From positions 19,581 through 83,580 of the forward strand of contig NZ_FNGF01000011.1 of the NCBI RefSeq assembly GCF_900102815.1: a stretch of 64,000 nucleotides of DNA. Reading direction: 5' to 3'. This DNA comes from Glycomyces sambucus (GTDB taxonomy: Bacteria > Actinomycetota > Actinomycetes > Mycobacteriales > Micromonosporaceae). Each line of letters begins with the position of its first letter. The stretch's first letter is position 1. Positions 43,019-50,956 of the stretch are shown piece after piece. A program made the position numbers and the translations under genes. The notes under the pieces were generated by a model. It saw nothing but the letters and a program-made list of their open reading frames with translations, did not search any database and was not told where the DNA came from.

Positions 43019-43320
43019 GGGCCCGCCTCTCCTCTGATCCGTGCCGGGGACGTCCCCCATGCTAGTGGCAAGTTGGCACGAACGGATTTCCGTCCACAGG
43101 CAGTGGACGACGTCGGCGCAGCTCCCGACCCGGATTCGAGGCCCCCTCGCCTCTTTGTCCACAGGTTGTCCACAGGCCCGACCCCGGTTATCCACAGGTT
43201 ATCCACAGCCTTGTCCACAGGTTGTCCACAGGGGCGTTTGCAACCGTGCGCGGCGCGACATAGCGTCGTTGACGCCGCCCTTCTGTCGTATGCGGGCGGT
43301 ACTGTCTCCATGAACGCACG
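43019..43320. other. 302-bp divergent region between the small membrane protein gene and dnaB
   Basis: Holds the array of DnaA boxes (43155-43230), the -10-like TACTGT (43300-43305) and a four-codon minigene ATG-AAC-GCA-CGG-TGA at 43310 whose stop overlaps the dnaB GTG. No AT-rich unwinding element is seen. Confidence 0.75.
43155..43230 (+). promoter_or_regulatory. Array of six co-directional consensus DnaA boxes
   Basis: TTGTCCACA at 43155, 43166, 43211 and 43222; TTATCCACA at 43188 and 43199. All six are on the plus strand, start-to-start spacing 11, 22, 11, 12 and 11 bp, so nearly on one helix face. A diverged CCGTCCACA lies at 43090. The array is 90 bp upstream of the dnaB start and in the promoter region. 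Functions known for such clusters are DnaA titration, promoter control and, with an unwinding element, replication start. Confidence 0.85.
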
Positions 43321-44793
43321 GTGACCGAGGGGGTGGACGGCATGACCGACGTGTCGACGGACGGCGTCTTCTCGCGAGGCGCCAACGGTGCGAACGGCTC
43401 CTATTTCGACACGCCCCCCGAGGACCCCTTCGGCGGCGGCAACGGCAGCGGCGGCGGGTCCACCCGCACCTACGAGCGCACCCCGCCCCAGGACCACCAG
43501 GCCGAGATGTCGGTCCTCGGCGGCATGCTCATGAGCAAGGACGCCATCGCCGACGTCATCGAGGTCCTCGGCCCGGGCGACTTCTACCAGCCCAAGCACG
43601 GCATGATCTTCGACGCCGTCATCGACAAGTTCGGCAACGGCGAGCCCGCCGACGCCGTCACCATCGCCGCGGCCCTCGCCGACACCGGCGACCTCGCCAA
43701 GATCGGCGGCGGCCCCTACCTCCACGACCTCCTCAACGCCGTCCCCACGGCCGCCAACGCCGGGTACTACGCGAAGATCGTCAAGGAGAAGGCGATCCTG
43801 CGCCGCCTCATCGAGGCCGGCACGAAGGTCGTCCAGTACGGCTACGGCGGCGGCCAGGGCGGGCGCGACATCGACGACCTGGTCGACCTCGCGCAGCAGG
43901 CCGTCTACGAGGTCACCGACAACCGCCAGAGCGAGGACTTCGCGGTCCTGTCCGACCTCCTCCAGCCCGCGATGGACGAGATCGAGGCCATCGGCGCCAA
44001 CCAGGGCGTCATGACCGGCATCCCGACCGGCTTCGCCGACCTCGACCGGCTCCTCTCGGGCCTCCAGGCCGGCCAGCTCATCATCGTCGCCGGCCGCCCC
44101 GGCGCCGGAAAGTCAACGGCCGCAATGGACTTCATGCGTCACGCGTCCCTGCACCACCGGCACGCCGCGGCCCTGTTCTCGCTCGAGATGAGCAAGCTCG
44201 AGATCGTGATGCGCCTGCTCTCGGCCGAGACCCGCGTCCCGATGCACGTCCTGCGCTCGGGCGACCTGTCCGACGACGACTGGACGCGCCTGGCCAAGCG
44301 CATGGGCGACATCTCCGAGGCGCCGCTGTTCGTCGACGACACGGCGTCGATGACCATGATGGAGATCCGGGCCAAGGCCCGGCGCCTCAAGCAGCGCCAC
44401 GACCTCAAGCTCATCGTCGTCGACTACCTCCAGCTCATGACCTCGCCGAAGAAAGTGGAGTCGCGCCAGCAGGAGGTCTCCGAGATCTCCCGCGGCCTCA
44501 AGCTCCTCGCCAAAGAGGTGCAGTGCCCGGTGATCGCCGTCGCCCAGCTCAACCGCGGGCCCGAGCAGCGCACCGACAAGCGGCCGCAGCTCTCCGACCT
44601 CCGCGAGTCCGGCTCGCTGGAGCAGGACGCCGACGTCGTCATCCTCCTGCACCGCGAGGACTACTACGACAAGGAGTCGCCGCGCGCCGGCGAGGCCGAC
44701 TTCATCGTCGCCAAGCACCGCAACGGCGCCACGGACACGATCACCGTGGCGGCCCAGCTCCACCTGTCGCGCTTCGTCGACATGGCCGTCTGA
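43321..44793 (+). CDS. dnaB: Replicative DNA helicase DnaB
   Basis: 490 residues from GTG 43321 (ATG 43342 is possible). A disordered Gly/Ser-rich lead of about 45 residues is followed by the N-terminal dimerising domain (PPQDHQAEMSVLGGMLMSKDAIADVIEVLGPGDFY) and the RecA-like motor with Walker A GRPGAGKST (about 258), SLEMSKLEIVMRLL, Walker B LKLIVVDYLQLM and the arginine-finger segment QLSDLRESGSLEQDADVV. It is the hexameric helicase that unwinds the replication fork. Unlike many mycobacterial dnaB genes it carries no intein. The start codon overlaps the stop of a four-codon minigene (GTGA). Confidence 0.97.
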   Translation: MTEGVDGMTDVSTDGVFSRGANGANGSYFDTPPEDPFGGGNGSGGGSTRTYERTPPQDHQAEMSVLGGMLMSKDAIADVIEVLGPGDFYQPKHGMIFDAVIDKFGNGEPADAVTIAAALADTGDLAKIGGGPYLHDLLNAVPTAANAGYYAKIVKEKAILRRLIEAGTKVVQYGYGGGQGGRDIDDLVDLAQQAVYEVTDNRQSEDFAVLSDLLQPAMDEIEAIGANQGVMTGIPTGFADLDRLLSGLQAGQLIIVAGRPGAGKSTAAMDFMRHASLHHRHAAALFSLEMSKLEIVMRLLSAETRVPMHVLRSGDLSDDDWTRLAKRMGDISEAPLFVDDTASMTMMEIRAKARRLKQRHDLKLIVVDYLQLMTSPKKVESRQQEVSEISRGLKLLAKEVQCPVIAVAQLNRGPEQRTDKRPQLSDLRESGSLEQDADVVILLHREDYYDKESPRAGEADFIVAKHRNGATDTITVAAQLHLSRFVDMAV

Positions 44794-44916
44794 GCGGCCG
44801 AGCCGCCTGCCGCGGCGCCGTCTGGGACGGAGCCGCCTGCGACCTCGGCCTTCCGAGGTCAGGCCGGCCCGAGGAGGGCCCGCCAGGGAGTGAGCGCGTC
44901 CGCGCCCGGGTCGGCG

Positions 44917-45186
44917 CTAGTCGCCGAAGAGGATCTGGAGGAGCGTCCGTCGCTCCTTAATCCGCATGGTCTGGGCCGTGTCGGGCTCGGCCGCCGTGTA
45001 CCCGGGCATGGGCCCGGCCGGGGTGCCGGGCCGGATGTTGCTGACCCACTTCTCGGTGTCGATGAGGTGTTCGAGCTCCCCGCGGTCCAGGAGCACCGCC
45101 CGACAGCCCGAGCACTGGTCGACGACGATGCCGTTGCGCTCGTACTGGTGCATGACCGCAGCGCACTTGGGGCAGGTGAGTTGCAT
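44917..45186 (-). CDS. Zinc-ribbon (zf-TFIIB type) protein
   Basis: 89 residues. An N-terminal zinc ribbon (CPKCAAVM...CSGCRAVLLDRGELE, residues about 4-40) is followed by a disordered linker and a basic helix at the end (AQTMRIKERRTLLQILFGD). The family (zf-TFIIB, DUF in bacteria) is thought to bind nucleic acid or protein; function unknown. ATG 45186 reads MQLTCPKCAAV. It is convergent with dnaB, 123 bp apart. Confidence 0.85.
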   Translation of the reverse strand: MQLTCPKCAAVMHQYERNGIVVDQCSGCRAVLLDRGELEHLIDTEKWVSNIRPGTPAGPMPGYTAAEPDTAQTMRIKERRTLLQILFGD

Positions 45187-45318
45187 ACCGGTCACGGTAC
45201 ACACTTCGGGCGCGCGACGCGAGATCCGTTCAGTGCCGCGCCGAGGCCCGTGGGCCGCGCCGAGTGCTGCCCCGGCCCGGGAACCCGCGTTGAAGCCGCC
45301 GGTGCTGTCGCCTCCGCG

Positions 45319-46629
45319 TCAGCGCCACCACTCGACCGCCATCGACGGCCCGGGGCCGGTCTCGTGCTCGAGTTCGTCGACCGCCTCGTTCGCCACGCCC
45401 GCGAAGAGCGTGGGCGCGCCCGCGACCGCGTCGCGCAGCGGCAGCCACCAGCCGAGGAGCACCACCGGGTACAGGAGGTACCCGAAGCGGGTCGAGGGCA
45501 TGAGGAGGAACGCGGTCGACAGCCCTGCGGCGCACCACAGGGCGGCCGAGGCGGCCGTGGCCGGGGGGCGGGTCCACAGCAGCGCCGCGATGACGAGGGC
45601 GGCGAGGCCGAGCAGCGCGGGGGCGATGAGCCCGCCGCCGGGCACGTGCTCGGCGATGAGGAACCCGGGCAGCGGCGACCGCGCGGGAGAGGTGACGACC
45701 CCGTGGCCGAGGCCGAAGGCGATGACGTTGTCGAAGAACCCGCGCGCGTCGAGCAGCAGCACCGGGACCATCGTGACCGCGACCGGGATCGCGAAGCCGC
45801 CGAGGTAGCGGCGCAGGCCGCCGCGGGTCCCCTGCGCGGCCTGGTGCAGGATCAGGAATCCGATGACGACGGCGGCGGGCCAGGCGAACAGCTTCAGGGC
45901 CGCGGCGGCGCCCACGGCGAGTCCGGCGGCGAACGGGCGGTCGCGGTGGGCGTAGGCGAGCGCGAGGACGATGAGGGCGACCACGGGCATGTCGTCGCCG
46001 CCGGTGGCGAACGTCAAGGCGCACACGGGGAACACGAACATCGCCTGGAAGGCGCGCAGGAGCGGGCCCTTGCCGGCGCCGAGGCCGCCGGGGCGGCGGC
46101 GCAGCAGGTCGACCGCGGCGGCGGCGCAGGCCGCGGCGGCGAGGAGGAACCAGATGCGGGCGTCGGTCCACCAGTGCTCGCCGAAGGCGGCGGCCGGGAG
46201 GCCGAAGACGGCCATGCCGGGCTGGTAGGGGTTGTAGCCGAGGAGGGGTTCGGGGAGGGCGGCGATGGCGTCGGCGTGGAGGTAGGGGCTGCCGGTGTCG
46301 AGGAGGCGGGCGCCGGAGGACTCGACGACGAGGACCTCCTCCTGGGCACGGCCGGTGACGCCGTTCGCGCGGTCGACCGCCATGAACGCCAAGGGCATCG
46401 CGGTGACGGCGACCGCCGTCCCGGCGGCGACGAGCGCCCGCCCGCGCCACACCGCGCCGGGCTGGGTGAGCAGCACGGCGGCGCAGATCGCGGCGGGCAG
46501 GTAGCCGCCGAACGCGATGGCGCCCCACTGGGAGTGCGGTTCGAGCGTGGTCCACAGCGCGGTGGCGCCCGCGAAGAGCGCCGCGACGGCGTAGAAGGCG
46601 AGGTCGATCATGAGCGGACGGTTCGACAC
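45319..46629 (-). CDS. GT-C fold glycosyltransferase (GT87 / DUF2029-like)
   Basis: 436 residues with about ten membrane helices. The first loop carries DTGSPYL and GYNPYQPGMAVFGLP, typical of polyprenyl-phosphate-sugar-dependent mannosyltransferases such as those acting on lipomannan and arabinan. It would transfer a sugar to an envelope glycan outside the membrane; the acceptor is unknown. GTG 46629 is used because the open frame further upstream is repeat-like; ATG 46611 is an alternative. No glycan gene cluster surrounds it. Confidence 0.8.
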   Translation of the reverse strand: MSNRPLMIDLAFYAVAALFAGATALWTTLEPHSQWGAIAFGGYLPAAICAAVLLTQPGAVWRGRALVAAGTAVAVTAMPLAFMAVDRANGVTGRAQEEVLVVESSGARLLDTGSPYLHADAIAALPEPLLGYNPYQPGMAVFGLPAAAFGEHWWTDARIWFLLAAAACAAAAVDLLRRRPGGLGAGKGPLLRAFQAMFVFPVCALTFATGGDDMPVVALIVLALAYAHRDRPFAAGLAVGAAAALKLFAWPAAVVIGFLILHQAAQGTRGGLRRYLGGFAIPVAVTMVPVLLLDARGFFDNVIAFGLGHGVVTSPARSPLPGFLIAEHVPGGGLIAPALLGLAALVIAALLWTRPPATAASAALWCAAGLSTAFLLMPSTRFGYLLYPVVLLGWWLPLRDAVAGAPTLFAGVANEAVDELEHETGPGPSMAVEWWR

Positions 46630-46702
46630 CCGCTCAGCGTACGGGGACCGGGCGAGCCCGGCCGGAGGGCAGGCGGCGGCCCCGCCGGGACGCGATTCGC
46701 GG

Positions 46703-46855
46703 GCCCCCGGTTCTGAAGGGTGCCACCGGGGTCCGACATCCGATCGGCGCAGGCGGGCGCTCACGAGCGGTGGTCGGATTCAGGGCGGCGTCGGGCGCTG
46801 CTCGGGCGTGGATTCGGCGCCCCCGGTTCTGAAGGGTGCCACGGGGGTGCGACAG
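46703..46855 (+). repeat. Two imperfect direct repeats upstream of the glycosyltransferase gene
   Basis: A 24-bp identical core (46703-46726 and 46819-46842, offset 116 bp; contains CCCGGTTCTGAAGGGTGCCA) is flanked by further similar sequence on both sides, together about 46 bp per copy. Intergenic, between the glycosyltransferase start and the anti-sigma-like gene stop; the 46630-46900 region is otherwise empty. Confidence 0.8.
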
Positions 46856-46900
46856 CGGTGGGGCGAGGCGGGTCGACGCGAGGATTCTTCGGTGAACGGC

Positions 46901-47302
46901 CTAGCGGTAGGGGATGCGGGCCCAGACTTCCTGGGTGCCGTCGCCGAGGGTGCGTGCGCCCCAGTCGGTGGACAGTTTGGACACGATGAACATGCCGCGG
47001 CCGTGCGCGGAGTCGAGGTTCACCGAGCAGACGTGGGGGTGGGTGCGGGAGCCGCCGTCGATCACGCGGACCTCGACGTCGGCCGGGCCCAGGACGTAGA
47101 CGACGCAGACCTCGTTCCCCGGGAGCGGCCGGGCGTGGCGGACCGCGTTCGAGACGAGCTCGGTCGCGCACACCAGCAGGTCGTCGCGGGCCTCGTCGGG
47201 GAGGTCGGGAAGCGATTCGCGCAGCCATCGGCGGACCTGGCCGGGCGCCCCGGACTGGTGGGGGACGCGCAGCCGCTCTGGCGCCGGTGTCGCAGCTGGC
47301 AT
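46901..47302 (-). CDS. Anti-sigma-factor-like HATPase (RsbW/SpoIIAB type)
   Basis: 133 residues. A GHKL ATPase domain with N-box LLVCATELVSNAVRHA, G1 box VRVIDGGS (aspartate present) and G2 box HGRGMFIVSKL. Such single-domain kinases of the streptomycete type phosphorylate anti-anti-sigma factors or bind sigma factors; no sigma or STAS gene is adjacent, as is usual for the many paralogues in actinobacteria. ATG 47302 follows GGAAGGGG. Confidence 0.9.
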   Translation of the reverse strand: MPAATPAPERLRVPHQSGAPGQVRRWLRESLPDLPDEARDDLLVCATELVSNAVRHARPLPGNEVCVVYVLGPADVEVRVIDGGSRTHPHVCSVNLDSAHGRGMFIVSKLSTDWGARTLGDGTQEVWARIPYR

Positions 47303-47415
47303 CGCGGTCCCCTTCCTTCCTCGGTGCCGGTCGGAGCTATACAGCAACCTACCTTTTACTGAGGCGCGACGCCAGCATTACCGTCGCACGCGGAGTCCGT
47401 CCCGAGACGCGGCTT

Positions 47416-48147
47416 TCAGCCCGTCAGGGTCTGCCGGATCGCGGCGGGCCGGTCGGTGAAGATCAGGTCGACTTCGAGGCCCGCCATCCGGTGCGCGGTG
47501 TCGGCGTCGTTGACCGTCCAGGCGTACACCTCGTAGCCCGCCTCATGGCTGCGTTCGACGAACTCGGGGGTCGCATCGACGTAGTCGACGCGGGAGCTGA
47601 GGACCTGGACGCCCTCCGGGGGCTTGCGGAACGGGTACTCGAAGATCCACACCAGCGGCGTGTCGGTGTCCAGGCCGCGCCAGGTCTTGAGCGCGGCGCG
47701 CGAGAACGACATGACCGTGACGTCCAGGCCGGGCCAGCGCCGGAGGGTCTCCCAGAGCCGCAGTTCGAGGCGCGGGCCGAACTTGGAGGGGTGCTTGGCC
47801 TCGATGAGGAGCTTGATGTCCTTGCCGGAGTCGATCACCAGGCCGAAGAGGTCTTCGAGGGTGGTGATGCGCTCGGCCTCGGGGTTGCCGGCGCAGTCGG
47901 GGTAGAGGTGCGCGAAGTTGAACTCCCGCAACTGGGCGAGTGTGAGGTCTGCCACGGCGCCCTTGCCGTCGGAGGTGCGCTTGACGGTGCGGTCGTGGTG
48001 GAGGACGAGCTGACCGTCGGCGGTGAGGCGGATGTCGAACTCGAACGCGTCGGCACCCTCGACGATCGCCTGGCGGAACGCGGCGATGGAGTGCTCCGGG
48101 AGGAACTCGTTCGCGCCGCGGTGGGCGGCGATCAGCGGCTGGGACAC
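47416..48147 (-). CDS. Glycerophosphodiester phosphodiesterase
   Basis: 243 residues of the GDPD barrel. The catalytic motifs are intact: AAHRGANEFLPEHS (His-Arg-Gly), FEFDIRLTADGQLVLHHD (Glu, Asp, His-His-Asp) and LIEAKHPSK. It hydrolyses glycerophosphodiesters to glycerol 3-phosphate and alcohol; no signal peptide, so cytosolic. TATCGT stands exactly six bases before GTG 48147, supporting that leaderless start. It is divergent from larB with about 190 bp between. Confidence 0.93.
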   Translation of the reverse strand: MSQPLIAAHRGANEFLPEHSIAAFRQAIVEGADAFEFDIRLTADGQLVLHHDRTVKRTSDGKGAVADLTLAQLREFNFAHLYPDCAGNPEAERITTLEDLFGLVIDSGKDIKLLIEAKHPSKFGPRLELRLWETLRRWPGLDVTVMSFSRAALKTWRGLDTDTPLVWIFEYPFRKPPEGVQVLSSRVDYVDATPEFVERSHEAGYEVYAWTVNDADTAHRMAGLEVDLIFTDRPAAIRQTLTG

Positions 48148-48339
48148 CCTTTGACGATAGACGGTGGGGACGACGTCCGAGTCGCACAGCGGTGTCCGGC
48201 TCACATGTTGGCGGTGAACGGGCCCGGCGCCGCGTGAACGGGCGGTGGCCGGAGGGCGACCTTCCTCCGGCGCTGACCGCCGCGCGGCGGGGGCCGGTTC
48301 GGGTGGCGGCGGGTGACGGGTGGGAGGGAGGATGGGGGC

Positions 48340-49026
48340 GTGCATTACGAGGAGGGGGCCTACCGGGACCTGGGGTGGGCGAAGATCGACGTTGGGCGGC
48401 CGGCCCGGACGGGGACGGCCGAGGCCGTGTACGCGGCGGGCAAGACCCCTGCGCAGGTCGTGGGCGCGCTCGCGGCCCTGCGGGAGGCGCACCCGGGGCG
48501 GGTCGCGGTCGCGACCCGCTGCGACGCGGCGTGCGAGGCGGCCGTCCGCGACGCCTTCGGCGACGCGGTCCTGGTCGAGGCGGGCGTGTGCGCGGTCGGC
48601 GACTTCCCGGCCGCCGAGTCCGGCGCGCTCGCGGTCGTCTGCGCCGGGACCTCCGATCTGCCGGTCGCGCGCGAGGCGGAGATCACAGCCCGCGCGAACG
48701 GGCTCGACGCCCGCCTGACCGCCGACGTCGGCGTGGCCGGGCTCCACCGCCTCCTCGACAAGCTGCCCGAACTGCGGGAGGCGGCGTGCGTGATCGTCGT
48801 GGCGGGCATGGACGGGGCGCTGCCGAGCGTCGTCGCCGGCCTGGTCTCGGCGCCGGTGATCGCGGTGCCGACCTCGGTCGGGTACGGGGCCGCGTTCGGC
48901 GGGCTCGCGCCGCTGCTGACCATGCTGAACTCCTGCTCACCGGGGGTGACGGTGGTGAACATCGACAACGGTTTCGGTGCGGCGATGGCCGCGGCCCGCA
49001 TCCTCGGCGTCAAGGCGGAGCGATGA
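48340..49026 (+). CDS. larB: LarB, pyridinium-3,5-biscarboxylic acid mononucleotide synthase
   Basis: 228 residues. LarB carboxylates and hydrolyses nicotinic acid adenine dinucleotide, the first step of the nickel-pincer nucleotide cofactor. Landmarks: CAGTSDLPVAREAEITA, DVGVAGLHRLL, VVAGMDGALPSVVAGL and the end SCSPGVTVVNIDNGFGAAMAA; the cysteine in SCSPG (about residue 198) corresponds to the catalytic cysteine known in LarB. GTG 48340 follows GGAGGGAGG. It overlaps larC by four bases (ATGA). Confidence 0.93.
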   Translation: MHYEEGAYRDLGWAKIDVGRPARTGTAEAVYAAGKTPAQVVGALAALREAHPGRVAVATRCDAACEAAVRDAFGDAVLVEAGVCAVGDFPAAESGALAVVCAGTSDLPVAREAEITARANGLDARLTADVGVAGLHRLLDKLPELREAACVIVVAGMDGALPSVVAGLVSAPVIAVPTSVGYGAAFGGLAPLLTMLNSCSPGVTVVNIDNGFGAAMAAARILGVKAER

Positions 49027-50444
49027 CGGTCGCCTGGCTCGACTGCTCGGCGGGAGCGAGCGGCGACATGGTCCTCGGCGCCCTCGCCGACGCCGGAGTG
49101 CCTCTGGAGCTCATGCAGGCGGCGGTCGACGCGCTCGGCACCGAGCCGATCCGCTTCCACGCCAAGCGGGCCGTGCGGCACGGCCTGGCCGGGACGAAGG
49201 TCGACGTCGAGGTGACCGAGACGGCCAACGACCGGCGCTGGCGCTCGATCCGGGCGATGCTCGAAGCCGCCGACCTCGACGAGGCGGCGCGCGAGCTGGC
49301 CCTCGACGCGTTCTCGCGCCTGGCGGCGGCCGAGGCCGCCGCGCACGGCATCGACGCGGAGGACGTGCACTTCCACGAGGTGGGCGCACTCGACTCGATC
49401 GCCGACATCGTGGGCGCGGCCGCCGGCCTCGCCTCGCTGGGCGTCACGCGCCTGACCGCGTCCACGGTGACCGTGGGCGGCGGCACCACGCGCGGTTCGC
49501 ACGGTTCGATCCCGCTGCCCGCCCCGGCGGTGCTCCGGGTCCTCGCCGATGCGGGCGCCCCGGTGGTGGGTGCGGTGCCGTACGAGGCGTGCACCCCGAC
49601 CGGCGCGGCGATCATCGCCGCCGCCGCCTCGGGGTACGGGCCGCTGCCCGAGATGGTCGTGGAGCGCGTCGGCGTCGGCGCGGGCGGACGCGATCCGCAG
49701 GAGCGGGCGAACCTGATCCGGCTCGTCATCGGCCGCGAGGTCGCCGCCCCCGAGCGCGCCGCGCACGCGACCGTGCGCCGCGTGAACGTCGAGGCGCTGC
49801 CCCATGGCGTCAGCGAGCGGATCCACCCGCACGACCACGACCACGACCACAGCCACGGGCACGATCACGGGCACCCGCACGTCCACGGCCGCGACGGGGA
49901 ACCCGGCCACACGCACGATCGCGAACCCGCCGCTCCCACCCCTGAACCCCACGCCCACCACCACACCGGTCCCGCCTCCGAAACCGAAGCGGGGCAGTCG
50001 AACCGGCCCGTCGTCATCGAGACGAACGTCGACGACCTCGATCCGCGCCTGTGGCCGGCGGCGCTCGCGGCGCTGCTCGACGCGGGTGCCTCCGACGCGT
50101 GGCTGACGCCGATCCTGATGAAGAAGGGCCGCCCGGCGCACACGGTCCACGTGCTCTGCCGCGCCGAGGCGGTCCCGCGGGTCCGGTCGGCACTCGTGCG
50201 GCACACGACCACGATCGGCATGCGCTCCTACGAGATCGACAAGTACGCGCTGGAGCGGCGGTACACCAGGGTCGATGTGGACGGTCAGTCGATCGGCGTG
50301 AAGATCGCGCTCGAGCACGGCGAGATCGTCAACGCCTCGGTCGAGTACGAGGACGCGGCCACCGCGGCCGCCGCGCTCGGACGGCCGCTCAAAGTGGTCG
50401 TAGCCCAGGCCACGGCCCTTGCGGCGCAGGAGTATCCGCACTGA
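49023..50444 (+). CDS. larC: LarC, nickel-insertion enzyme for the pincer cofactor, single frame
   Basis: 473 residues in one frame; in Lactobacillus plantarum larC is made by a programmed frameshift, which is not needed here. The N-terminal half (LDCSAGASGDMVLGALADAGVPLE) and the C-terminal half (ETNVDDLDPRLWPAALAALLDAGASDAW, ILMKKGRPAHTVHVLC) frame a His/Asp-rich linker of about 60 residues (HPHDHDHDHSHGHDHGHPH...), suited to nickel storage. It inserts nickel into pyridinium-3,5-bisthiocarboxylic acid mononucleotide. The sulfur-transferase LarE is not in the window. Confidence 0.95.
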   Translation: MTVAWLDCSAGASGDMVLGALADAGVPLELMQAAVDALGTEPIRFHAKRAVRHGLAGTKVDVEVTETANDRRWRSIRAMLEAADLDEAARELALDAFSRLAAAEAAAHGIDAEDVHFHEVGALDSIADIVGAAAGLASLGVTRLTASTVTVGGGTTRGSHGSIPLPAPAVLRVLADAGAPVVGAVPYEACTPTGAAIIAAAASGYGPLPEMVVERVGVGAGGRDPQERANLIRLVIGREVAAPERAAHATVRRVNVEALPHGVSERIHPHDHDHDHSHGHDHGHPHVHGRDGEPGHTHDREPAAPTPEPHAHHHTGPASETEAGQSNRPVVIETNVDDLDPRLWPAALAALLDAGASDAWLTPILMKKGRPAHTVHVLCRAEAVPRVRSALVRHTTTIGMRSYEIDKYALERRYTRVDVDGQSIGVKIALEHGEIVNASVEYEDAATAAAALGRPLKVVVAQATALAAQEYPH

Positions 50445-50490
50445 ACGCGGCGTTTCCCTGCGCTTGGGCCGCAGGCTATATCCTGCCCGC

Positions 50491-50865
50491 ATGATCGATT
50501 TCGAAAATGGCTCGGTTTTCAAGCTCAAGCAGTCCGACGACCCCGGCTTCCGCGACGAGGTCCAGCCCCTGCTGGTCGACGGCGAAGCGGTCGTCCTGAC
50601 CTACGAAGGCGTCCGCGACTTCATCGTGTTCACGAACAAGCGCGTGATCGCCGTGAACGTCCAGGGCATCACCGGCCGCAAGAAGGACTACGCCTCCCTG
50701 CCCTTCAACAAGATCCAGGCGTTCTCGATCGAGACCGACGGCCTCGCCGACAACGACGGCGAGCTCGACCTGTGGTTCAGCGGCCTCGGCAAGGTCCGCT
50801 TCGAGTTCAAGGAGAACGTCGACCTCCCCGCGATCGCCAAGCACATCGCGTCGGTCGCCCTCTAG
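50491..50865 (+). CDS. Bacterial PH-domain (bPH) protein
   Basis: 124 residues: a single bacterial pleckstrin-homology-like domain (FRDEVQPLLVDGEAVVLTYEGVRDFIVFTNKRVIAVNVQGITGRKKDYASLPFNKI) with the terminal helix LPAIAKHIASVAL. Cytosolic, function unknown; often single-copy stress- or envelope-associated in actinobacteria. TATCCT stands exactly six bases before ATG 50491 (leaderless). Convergent with the multicopper oxidase. Confidence 0.9.
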   Translation: MIDFENGSVFKLKQSDDPGFRDEVQPLLVDGEAVVLTYEGVRDFIVFTNKRVIAVNVQGITGRKKDYASLPFNKIQAFSIETDGLADNDGELDLWFSGLGKVRFEFKENVDLPAIAKHIASVAL

Positions 50866-50890
50866 GCTTCGCAAGCCCCGCAACGACTTG

Positions 50891-50956
50891 AGAGCGGCGC
50901 CGGTCCGGTCCCCGTGGTGCCTACGGGGGAACCGGGCCGGCGCCGCCCGGCTCTCA
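50891..50956. terminator. Large multi-stem hairpin between PH-domain and multicopper oxidase genes
   Basis: Arms pair as GAGAGC/GCTCTC, GGCGCCGG/CCGGCGCC, CCGGT/ACCGG and CCCGT/ACGGG around a short loop. The right arm contains the stop codon of the oxidase gene, so the last codons are part of the terminator. Confidence 0.65.

Noticed and set aside
43019..43320. Considered as the chromosomal origin oriC
   Set aside because: Six DnaA boxes are present, but there is no AT-rich unwinding element, no boxes on the opposite strand, and dnaA, dnaN, recF and gyrB are absent from the window.
49823..49915. The CAC-rich run in larC taken as a microsatellite
   Set aside because: It encodes the His/Asp-rich linker of LarC in the right frame; irregular codons rather than perfect repeat units.
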